Below are positions 57,132-64,000 of a DNA stretch of 64,000 nt, in pieces. Both the position numbers and the translations under genes were made by a program. Source of the DNA: Pseudomonadota bacterium (GTDB lineage Bacteria; Pseudomonadota; Gammaproteobacteria; Ga0077536). How positions within the stretch are numbered: position 1 is the stretch's first letter; the number at the start of each line of letters is the position of its first letter. Location of the stretch: positions 259,764-323,763 of the forward strand of contig JADJYF010000010.1 of the NCBI GenBank assembly GCA_016719885.1, given 5' to 3'. The notes beneath the pieces were generated by a model, which was not told the origin of the DNA, did not search any database, and was given only the letters and a program-made list of their open reading frames with translations.

Positions 57132-58484
57132 GGGGGTGTCAGAAATTCTGTGTGCGAGGCGGGTTTCACATTTGTGTGCCGGTGAACCGGTCGCCGTACA
57201 TGATGGCGAACTGATTCATCGCCGCTCGCCATTCCTTGGCCGATCTTACTTTGTCCTTCAGGATGTTTCGTAGCGCCAGCCACAACAGCTTGGTCGCCGC
57301 CTCGTCGCTCGGAAAGTGACCACACGTTTTGATGATCTTCCGTAGCTGCATATGCAGACTTTCGATGGCGTTGGTCGTGTAGATCACGCGCCGCACCTCC
57401 GGCGGAAACGCGAAGAACGGGATGACGTGCTCCCAGGCCCGCCGCCACGATCGGGCGATGGTCGGGTACTTCGTGCCCCACGGCCCTGCCGAAAATGCTT
57501 CAAGCTCTTCGGCGGCGGCCTCAGCGCTGGTCGCGGTATAGACCGGCCGCAAGGCTGCCGCCACCGCCTTACGATCTTTCCAACTCGCGTAATCGAGGCT
57601 GTTGCGGATCAAATGGACGATGCAGGTCTGAACGGTGGTCTGCGGGTAGGCCACTTCGATGGCCTCAGCCAGGCCTTTGAGGCCATCGACGACCGCAATC
57701 AGAACGTCGTTGACGCCGCGCGTTTTCAGATCGTTGAACACCTTCAACCAGAACTTGGCACCCTCGGTCTGCTCATTCCAGATCCCCAGAACATCGCGGG
57801 TGCCGTCCGGCAGCACGCCTAAAGCGAGGTAAACGGCCTTGTTGCGCACCACGGCATCGTCGCGGATATTCGCCCGTAAGGCATCGAAGAAGATGACTGG
57901 ATACAGGGGCTCCAGTGGTCGGCTCTGCCAGGCCGTCACCTCCGCCATCACCTCGTCGGTGACTTTGCTGATGAACTCCGGCGAGACCTCGGTGCCGTAC
58001 ATCTCCACCAGGTAGCCCTGGATCTCGCGCACCGTCATGCCGCGCGCGTACATCGCCACGATCTTCTGGTCGAAGCCGGTGAAACGACGTTCGTGTTTGG
58101 GCACAATCTGCGGTTCGAAGCTGCCTTCGCGGTCGCGCGGCACTTCGATACGCACCGCACCTTCGTCGGTCAGAACGGTCTTCCCGCTCGTGCCGTTGCG
58201 ATGGTTGGATTGGCCGGGGGGTCTCGCTTCGCCTGGCTCGTAGCCCAGGTGCTGGCTCATCTCGGCACCCATGGCGCGTTCGATGACTGCCTTCTTGAGC
58301 GCCCGGCACGCCGTCTCCACCTCGCTCTGGGTCATCGGTCCCTTGACGATCTGGTCTAACTGCTCCGGTGGAATGACGAACTCACGACCGCTGCCGGAAA
58401 CCTCTGTCTTTTTGCGTTTGCTTGGCATACTGACTCCTTACGATTGTCATGATATGCCTCGCACACAAAAAATCTGACAGACCC
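57132..58484 (-). mobile_element. Complete IS256-family insertion sequence
   Basis: A 1,353-bp element with imperfect inverted repeats of about 29 bp. The left end starts GGGGGTGTCAG and ends TGTGTGCGAGGC (57132-57160). The right end, reversed, starts GGGTCTGTCAG and also ends TGTGTGCGAGGC (58456-58484). The repeats share TGTCAGA and TGTGTGCGAGGC with a variable centre. It carries one intact transposase and is flanked by TTTTCGGC on both sides. It interrupts sequence next to the ISAzo13 remnant. Confidence 0.92.
57166..58428 (-). CDS. IS256-family transposase
   Basis: Mutator-type DDE transposase, 420 residues, intact. The three catalytic regions are FFDALRANIRDD (first D), LIAVVDGLKGLAEAI (second D) and TTNAIESLHMQLRKI (E). 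The signature CIVHLIRNSLDYAS of the family is present. The N-terminal MPSKRKKTEV is basic. It lies 34 bases inside the left repeat and 28 bases inside the right one, filling the element. Confidence 0.95.
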   Translation of the reverse strand: MPSKRKKTEVSGSGREFVIPPEQLDQIVKGPMTQSEVETACRALKKAVIERAMGAEMSQHLGYEPGEARPPGQSNHRNGTSGKTVLTDEGAVRIEVPRDREGSFEPQIVPKHERRFTGFDQKIVAMYARGMTVREIQGYLVEMYGTEVSPEFISKVTDEVMAEVTAWQSRPLEPLYPVIFFDALRANIRDDAVVRNKAVYLALGVLPDGTRDVLGIWNEQTEGAKFWLKVFNDLKTRGVNDVLIAVVDGLKGLAEAIEVAYPQTTVQTCIVHLIRNSLDYASWKDRKAVAAALRPVYTATSAEAAAEELEAFSAGPWGTKYPTIARSWRRAWEHVIPFFAFPPEVRRVIYTTNAIESLHMQLRKIIKTCGHFPSDEAATKLLWLALRNILKDKVRSAKEWRAAMNQFAIMYGDRFTGTQM

Positions 58485-58492
58485 TTTTCGGC
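58485..58492 (+). repeat. Right target-site duplication of the IS256 element
   Basis: Second copy of TTTTCGGC directly after the right inverted repeat. It pairs with 57124-57131. Confidence 0.85.
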
Positions 58493-58643
58493 CGGCGCCG
58501 ACATGCATTGCCAGCGTCGGCGCAGAGCAATCTGCGTCATCAATCTGGGCCGCGTTTCTCGCTCTTACTTCTGTAACCCTAGGAAGGATGTGCATCCCCG
58601 TGTTCGGGCATGCCGTCTCCGCTTATCCATTGGAGTAATCAAT

Positions 58644-59708
58644 ATGAAAAGCGGACGTTCACTCGTAAACCTGGCCGAAGAACTCGAGCGCCAGCTTGGT
58701 CGCAAGCAGGATCTCGTCGCCGCCTTCCTCTCTGCTGCAATGCCGTGCCGATGTGGGCGGCGACCTCAAGATGTTAGTGGAAGCCCGACCGGGCGAAGTC
58801 GAATACGGCGTCAATAGCCTCGCGCGGCACCAGCTCGCCGATAAGCTCAAGATCCCGTTCGCCTACTTCGAGCGCATGCGCTCTGAGCAACCGGCCTTGC
58901 TGGACAGCAACGTCAATACCTGGCTGCGGACCGACGGCGACCGCCGGATGATCCGCACTTTGGATGGCACCGTGCGTGCCGTGTTGTCCGACAGATATCC
59001 GCGGCTCGATAACTTCGATCCGGCCGAGAATGTATTGCCCATCCTGCATCGCCTCGAAGGTGCACGCTTTGAATCGGTCGAGCTGACCGAGACGAAGATG
59101 TATCTGAAAGTCGTGACGCCCCGCGTTGAGTACGAAGTCGCCCCCGGCGACATCGTGCAGGCAGGTGTGGTCATTTCCAACTCGGAGGTGGGCTGCGGCA
59201 CCTTGTCGGTGCAGCCGCTCATCTTCCGGTTGGTATGTCGCAATGGGCTCATCGCGCCAGACCGTTCCTTGCGCAAAACCCATGTCGGGCGAGCGCTGCA
59301 GTCGGAAGATGAATCGGTCAACGTCTACCGGGATGACACCCTGGCAGCCGACGACCGAGCGTTCTTCCTGAAGGTCCGAGATGTGGTGGAAGGCGATCTC
59401 CGAGGCGACGTTCAGGCAGGTCGCCCTCAAAGTTCCAGAAGACCCGAGAGATTCCGTTGACTGGCAATCCGGTGAAGACGGTCGAAGTGCTGGCCAACCG
59501 CCAATACACGCCCAATGAAACCGAGCGGTCCGGCGTGTTGCGACACCTCTCGTCGAAGGAGATCTCCGCCTACGGTCTCGTTAACGCGGTGACGTACTAC
59601 TCGCAGGAGGTCGAGGACTATGACCGTGCAACCGAGTTCGAGGCGTTGGATGGCCGGCTGATCGATTCACCCGCCAAGGACTGGAAGGAATTGGCGCAAG
59701 CCGCCTGA
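58644..59708 (+). pseudogene. DUF932 protein, broken by three frameshifts
   Basis: DUF932 proteins are common on plasmids and integrative elements; their function is unknown. From ATG 58644 (GGAG upstream) the start MKSGRSLVNLAEELERQLG matches the family. The frame changes near 58720, after which LARHQLADKLKIPFAYFERM, AVLSDRYPRLDNFD, and TKMYLKVVTPRVE are read. Further changes near 59395 and 59440 lead to TGNPVKTVEVLANRQYTPNE and the end KDWKELAQAA at 59708. The total span equals 355 codons, so the shifts compensate. A rho-independent terminator follows 71 bases later. Confidence 0.85.
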
Positions 59709-59779
59709 AAGTCGTTAGACAGCGCGTCGAAAGGTTGGCCTTGAAGACCACTGCCCCTGATAACTGACTGCCTCCTTCC

Positions 59780-59815
59780 CCCGGTACAACCTCACGGTTG
59801 CCCGGGCATTTTTTT
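59780..59815 (+). terminator. Rho-independent terminator after the DUF932 gene
   Basis: Stem made of CCCGG (59780-59784) and CAACC (59787-59791) pairing with GGTTG (59796-59800) and CCGGG (59802-59806), a TCAC loop and a short internal loop. It is followed by CA and a run of seven T (59809-59815). Confidence 0.75.
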
Positions 59816-59865
59816 GACTGTCAGCAGTGCTGACGACTTGGTCGCGGCGGATGATCGGTGGCGGA

Positions 59866-60724
59866 CTATCGTCCGAGGTAAAGCGCAGTGATTGCTCGCG
59901 AACATGGCCCAGCTCTGCGCTGATGATCAGACGCGCCTGGATGATCGGACCCGCGCTGCGCCGGCGTCAATTCTTTGGAGCGCGGCCCACCGGCTGCCGG
60001 GGCCGACCAGCCGGTGAATTCGCGGTATCGGGTTTGTGCGTACTGGTGGCGGTGACCGTGGGCGCGATTATTCCAGCGGTCGCGCATTGATGCTCGAAGC
60101 GCCGAGTTGCTCGATGTAGGTGCCCCGCCGGGGATCAAACTGCCCCTGCCGGCGAGTGCCTTGGCTGCATCGATAACCTGGCGTTGTTCGTCGTTACGAA
60201 TTGGGATCTCGCGAGCGCCCACCTTTCGTCCAGTGTCCTTTAGTGCGAGGTTGTTACCGCGATCGGCCCACACCGGACAGATCTTGATGGACTCCGCGCG
60301 CCGCAGACAAATGCCGCTTGCAGGCGCAGGGACATCTGAGTGTAGTATCGGTGACTTTGGCGAGTTCGGTCGCGACCAGTTCGCGGGCCTTGCTGACGTT
60401 GGTGACGTATTGGCGTCTTCCGATCCCGTAATGATCGTTGTCGCGGGCGAGCACATGCTGTTTGCCGATCTTCTCGGCCCACCATCGGAGCTCTGCCATG
60501 CGATTCTTGATAGTGCCAATCGTGAGGCCCTCTGCCTTCCAGCGCTCGACCAGCGCATCCACATGCTTGGGCTTGAGGCTTGCTGCTGCCAGATGCCGGT
60601 AGCCCAACTCATGGAGCTGGGTGGCGACCAGGGCGAGCAGCAGCGCTCGCGATCACTGTGTCGCATAACTGCCGTCGCGATTGCGCCGACAGATCTGCTT
60701 CAGTTCGTAGTTAAGGTCTCGCAC
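59866..60724 (-). pseudogene. Second tyrosine integrase of the island, badly decayed
   Basis: Fragments in several frames add up to an integrase-domain protein of a kind common on integrative elements. In order on the minus strand they are RDLNYELKQICRRNRDGSYATQ (possible GTG start at 60724), VATQLHELGYRHLAAASLKP and AGLTIGTIKNRMAELRWWAEKIG-type core. ARDNDHYGIGRRQYVTN, IKICPVWADRGNNLALKDTG and REIPIRNDEQRQVID come next, then HGHRHQYAQTRYREFTGW with the expected H and R region, and finally ITALYLGR with the active-site tyrosine (stop near 59866). At least five breaks, including a stop near 60650, separate them. Non-functional as written. Distinct from the P4-type integrase at the tRNA. Confidence 0.75.
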
Positions 60725-61145
60725 TCGCGTCTGGCGGCCTCCTTGTCCGGTTTCCGTCTGTTGCCCCTCGGCGTTGTCTGCGTCGTTGTCTTTGGTGTAT
60801 CTAATTTCTGGTAAGTGTTTCTGTCGTCCCGAACGCCTGAGCGCGCCGCGGGAACTACGAGGGACACAGGACACCACTCCGTTTCGTGCCGAGTTTTCTG
60901 GTTGCCGCCGCGGCACGCGGCATTGGCGTCGATGGCGCTTCCTGTGGAAGTCTCTCCATCGAGGTGAGCCATTGACCCGAGGCTCTGGGGTGCGCCGGTT
61001 GACGCGATTGCTGAGGAGCCGCACAGAGCGGGAGAGGTCAGACCGCATTGCGTGGTCTGAGATAACGACGTGCCGGGGAGGCCGTCACGTGGGGTTGTCA
61101 CCTGCGACAGATCCCGAAATGCGCGGATGCGCTGGGGCAGAGTGC

Positions 61146-61184
61146 GCGTCGTCACTACTGGCTGGCGCCGCGTAGTGACGACGC
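61146..61184. repeat. Perfect 13-bp inverted repeat
   Basis: GCGTCGTCACTAC (61146-61158) is followed after 13 bases by its exact reverse complement GTAGTGACGACGC (61172-61184). No T-run follows on either strand, so it is not an obvious terminator. It may be a protein-binding site or a single-strand hairpin. Confidence 0.85.
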
Positions 61185-61186
61185 TG

Positions 61187-61246
61187 TTGGCGCAGCGAAT
61201 GGCTGCTGACGATTGGCGCAGAGCGCTGAAGAACAGACTGGCGCAG
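61187..61246 (+). repeat. Three spaced 9-bp direct repeats (iteron-like)
   Basis: TTGGCGCAG at 61187-61195 and 61213-61221, and CTGGCGCAG at 61238-61246. The copies start 26 and 25 bases apart, so they lie roughly on the same helical face spacing (about 2.5 turns). They begin three bases after the 13-bp inverted repeat. Confidence 0.6.
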
Positions 61247-61661
61247 ACGCGCGCTTGACGATTGCGAGAAGAGGCTGACGAAGATCTCCAACCTTGCGGC
61301 CGCCGGCTTGCAGGAGATGAGGCCGGTTTGAGCGCTCGCGTAAACGAGCTGGGCGATGCGTTAACGGGCATCAATCGGGCTGACTCAGCCAGCGTGAAAT
61401 TCGTATCGAAAATTCTGCCGCAAGAACGCGCTCGGAGGCAAGGCCGGCGCGCGCTTTCTCTGTTGGCTGCAAATTGTAGTGCTTGCAGCTCTTTGATTTC
61501 GAGTCCACTCAGATCCTATCGAGATCAGATTGCGCCGCGCTAGCGCCACGAAGTCCGACACTTTTCGCCTCGATTCCGTATCTCCACAGAAGACCGTTGC
61601 GTGGCTCGCGATGACAGCGCCGGTCTTTGCGACACCAGATTCAATCCAGGAGATGCCGAAC

Positions 61662-61889
61662 ATGCAGCAGAACAACCACAGAGAGCCGACCATCCTGCGC
61701 CGCCCACAGGTCCAACAACGCACCGGCCTATCTCGCAGTACCCTGTACCAATACATCAAGGACGGCGAGTTCCCGCAGTCCATTGCACTGGGCCCACGGT
61801 CGGTAGGCTGGCTTGAATCCGATGTCAGCGACTGGATCGCGGAGCGCGTGAAGATCTCGCGTAGCCGTGCTGGCCGGCCGGCCCGGTAA
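61662..61889 (+). CDS. AlpA-family DNA-binding regulator
   Basis: AlpA-type proteins are small winged-helix-like or MerR-like DNA-binding activators/excisionases of P4-like elements. The 75-residue product starts at ATG 61662 with AGGAG nine bases upstream. The family pattern is clear: ILRRPQVQQRTGLSRSTLYQYIKDGEFPQSIALGPRSVGWLESDV followed by a basic tail. An ATG at 61653 sits too close to the ribosome-binding site. It is intact and lies 7 bases before the primase-like gene, forming an operon. It may control expression or excision of the island. Confidence 0.88.
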   Translation: MQQNNHREPTILRRPQVQQRTGLSRSTLYQYIKDGEFPQSIALGPRSVGWLESDVSDWIAERVKISRSRAGRPAR

Positions 61890-61896
61890 GCGACAG

Positions 61897-64000
61897 ATGA
61901 GCGCAGAAATCTTTGAGCAGTTCCGCGCGGCGCTCGAGGCGCGGAACGTCATTCCACCTGAAACGATCATTGCTGACGGAGAATTTCATCGCTGCGATGT
62001 CGCCGGCAAGCATGGCAAAGACGACGCGTCCTACGTGCTCCATCTCGATGGCTTCCCTGCCGGCGGGTTCGAGAACTGGCGCGACGGCCACGGTTGGCAA
62101 CCGTGGCGACTAAACATCGGGCGGCCACTGACACGCGCCGAGCGAGATGACTTGGCGCGACGGGATGCGGCCACGCGTATCAAACGCGCCGAGGAGGCGG
62201 CCCAGACTCAGGCCGACGCGCGACGACGCGCGGCCCGGATCTGGTACGCCGCTCGTGCGGCGACTCCCTCCCATCCGTACCTGGCGCAGAAGAAGGTCTC
62301 GGGCCACGACCTGCGCGAATACAAGGGCGCGCTGGTCGTGCCGCTGCGCGCGGTTGACGGAACACTGCATAGCCTGCAATTCATAGCGGGTGACGGCAGT
62401 AAGCGCTTTTTGAGAGGGGGACGGGTCGCCGGCATGTGTTACCTGTTCGGTACCATCAGCGAGGGCCAGGCGGTCGTGTGCGTCGCTGAGGGCTACGCCA
62501 CGGCCGCGACTATTCACGAGGCGACCGGTTACCCGGCCGCCGCGGCGTTTAATGCCGGCAATCTTGCGGCAGTGGCAAGAACCATCCGGCAGACCTATCC
62601 CGAGGCTTCCCTCATCGTGTGTGCCGACGATGATTTTGAGACGCCCGGCAACCCTGGGCTCGCACTCGCCACGAACGCCGCCCGGGAAAGTGGGGCAGCG
62701 GTAGCTATTCCGTCCTTTGGCGCCGGGCGCTTGTCCGGCGAAACCGACTTCAACGATCTCCACCGCAAGGAGGGCCCGGATGCCGTAAGAACGGCGCTCG
62801 ATACTGCCTTGGTCCCCGCGAACGAATCGTTACTCACAGTCGATGTGCTTGCGGAAGGAGAGACCGACTGGACAGAGCCTGAACCACTCGGAGCACCCAT
62901 CGACGCCACGCCTTATCCCGACCACGCCTTGCCTGGTGTTTTGGGCGACGCAGTCAGACAGGCCCAATCCTTCGTCCAGGCGCCGATGGCACTGGTGGCC
63001 TCCTCGGCCCTCTCGACACTTTCGGTCGCGGTTCAGAGCTTGGTCAATGTTCGACGCGATCATCACCTCGTCGGTCCGGTGTCGCTCTATCTGCTCGCGC
63101 TCGCTGACTCGGGCGAGCGTAAGACGACCTCCGATGCCATCTTCGGCGCCGCCCTGCGTCGCTGGGAGAGTGAGCGACGACAGGACCTCGCGCACGACAT
63201 CAAAAAGTCCGAAGCGACGCTCGCGACCTTCGAAGCCAAGAAGTCCGGGCTCCTCGACGCCATCAAACTCAAACGACGACGGTCACTGGATTCCACCAAG
63301 GAAGAATCGTCTTTGGAAGCGCTACTGCAGGAAGCGCCGTCGCCGCTAGCCGTTCCACGCCTGCTCTATGCCGACGCGACTCCGGAGGCGCTCGCCCATG
63401 CCCTGGCAACCGGATGGCCCAGTGCGGGTGTGCTCTCGGCCGAGGCCGGCGCCGTATTCGGCGCCCACGGCATGGACAAGACAACCTCATGCGCAATCTG
63501 GCCTTGTTGAATGTGCTTTGGGACGGCGGAGAGATGGCCATCGATCGACGCACTCGCCCTTCGTTTGTATTGCGCGGTCGACGACTGACCTTTGGCCTCA
63601 TGGCCCAACCCGAAGCCTTCCGCAGTTTCCTGGAGCGTGCCGGGACGCTGCCACGCGGAACGGGTTTCATCGCGCGTTTTCTAATCGCTTGGCCGCTGAG
63701 TACTCAAGGGTCTCGAACGTATCGACCGGCCCCAGAGTCCATGCCAGCGGTCATGCGGTTCGCAGAGCGCATTTGCACGCTGCTTGATACCCCGCTCGCT
63801 ACCGACGCCCACGGCGGCCTCACCCCTGTCGTGCTCGACTTGTCACAAGCCGCTCGCCAGGCGTGGATCCAGATCTTCAACACCATCGAGCATCAGCTGG
63901 GGCGAGACGGCGAGCTTCATGCGGTACGCGATGTGGCTGCCAAGGCGTCCGAGAATCTGGTGCGCTTGGCGGCACTGTTCCACGTCATGGAACATGGCGT
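61897..64000 (+). pseudogene. TOPRIM/DUF3987 primase-helicase-like protein, frameshifted, running off the window
   Basis: From ATG 61897 the N-terminal part binds the primase-like family. It has WQPWRLNIGRPLT, the zinc-less RRRAARIWYAARAATPSHPYL and GALVVPLRAVDGTLHSLQFI, and a TOPRIM core with CVAEGYATAATI (catalytic E) and IVCADDD (DxD). From about residue 350 a DUF3987 domain follows (LPGVLGDAVRQAQSF, LADSGERKTTSDAIFGAA, the latter a Walker-A-like turn). One base is missing near 63473-63482. Beyond it the other frame continues the same domain (RNLALLNVLWDGGEMAIDRR, GFIARFLIAWP) to the right edge. Probably the replication primase of the element. Non-functional unless the frame break is an error. 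Confidence 0.85.

Larger units (their letters stand above)
60725..61661 (+). other. Gene-free stretch with repeats upstream of alpA
   Basis: About 0.9 kb without a convincing coding frame; open frames on both strands show no family signature. It contains a perfect 13-bp inverted repeat (61146-61158/61172-61184), a 7-bp inverted repeat TCAGACC/GGTCTGA (61038-61044/61054-61060) and three direct repeats of the type TTGGCGCAG. It also holds a GGCTGAcTCAGCC palindrome (61378-61390). This could be an origin, a transfer or attachment site, or a regulator region. I see no strong promoter, but the block lies directly ahead of the regulator and primase genes. Confidence 0.5.

Noticed and set aside
60700..61374. 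Minus-strand frame of 224 codons in the gene-free stretch
   Set aside because: Composition is rich in Ser, Arg and Thr, as in shadow frames. It spans the inverted repeats and shows no motif; treated as non-coding.

Overview
This window looks like a chromosomal segment of a high-GC gammaproteobacterium. The gene order secA - M23 peptidase - dciA - lpxC - complete dcw cluster - rnpB - rsmI-lpoA-yraN-diaA-dolP - sspBA - petABC - hisCDG-murA-ibaG-mlaC closely resembles the arrangement known from Pseudomonas and related orders. LpoA, DolP and PdxB also point to Gammaproteobacteria. I cannot name the genus from sequence alone.

Region 1 (1-21.7 kb, almost all minus strand): the 3' part of the window's first operon (secA, partial), a membrane-anchored M23 peptidase and dciA (plus strand), then lpxC and the division and cell-wall cluster. 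In transcription order the cluster runs mraZ, rsmH, ftsL, ftsI, murE, murF, mraY, murD, ftsW, murG, murC, murB, ddlB, ftsQ, ftsA, ftsZ. Most junctions overlap by 1-8 bases, so translation is probably coupled. In front of mraZ there is a good sigma-70 promoter followed by three GTGG-type boxes exactly 10 bp apart, the expected MraZ operator.

Region 2 (22.0-44.3 kb): RNase P RNA, then rsmI and, divergently, lpoA-yraN-diaA-dolP (envelope and replication-timing genes). After these, on the minus strand, come sspB/sspA with the cytochrome bc1 operon, hisG-hisD-hisC with murA, ibaG and mlaC, then gloA, purT, pdxB and queA-tgt-yajC-secD-secF. Two core genes are broken: hisC by one base in an A4 run, and purT by an internal deletion of about 80 codons with a frame change.

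Region 3 (44.37 kb to the right edge): a genomic island entered at a tRNA-Leu(CAA) gene with an intact P4-type integrase next to it. It carries a metal-resistance block (P1B-type Zn/Cd/Pb ATPase, CzcICBA-like RND efflux system, an outer-membrane channel-like protein), an ISAzo13-family transposase remnant, and a complete IS256-family element with an 8-bp target duplication. Beyond these lie a DUF932 gene, a decayed second tyrosine integrase, an AlpA-type regulator and a TOPRIM/DUF3987 primase-like gene that runs off the window. The far end of the island is not in the window.

The island is strikingly damaged. I count roughly twenty frame breaks and nonsense codons in cadA, czcA, czcB, czcC/czcB junction, czcI, a secreted hypothetical, DUF932, the second integrase and the primase, while the P4 integrase, the channel-like protein, the IS256 transposase and alpA remain intact. 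The readable nonsense codons fit C-to-T or G-to-A changes. That favours real decay, but single-base assembly errors cannot be excluded from the sequence. The most unexplained piece is the roughly 0.9-kb gene-free stretch before alpA, which holds a 13-bp perfect inverted repeat, a smaller inverted repeat and three spaced 9-bp direct repeats. It could be the island's origin or a control region.
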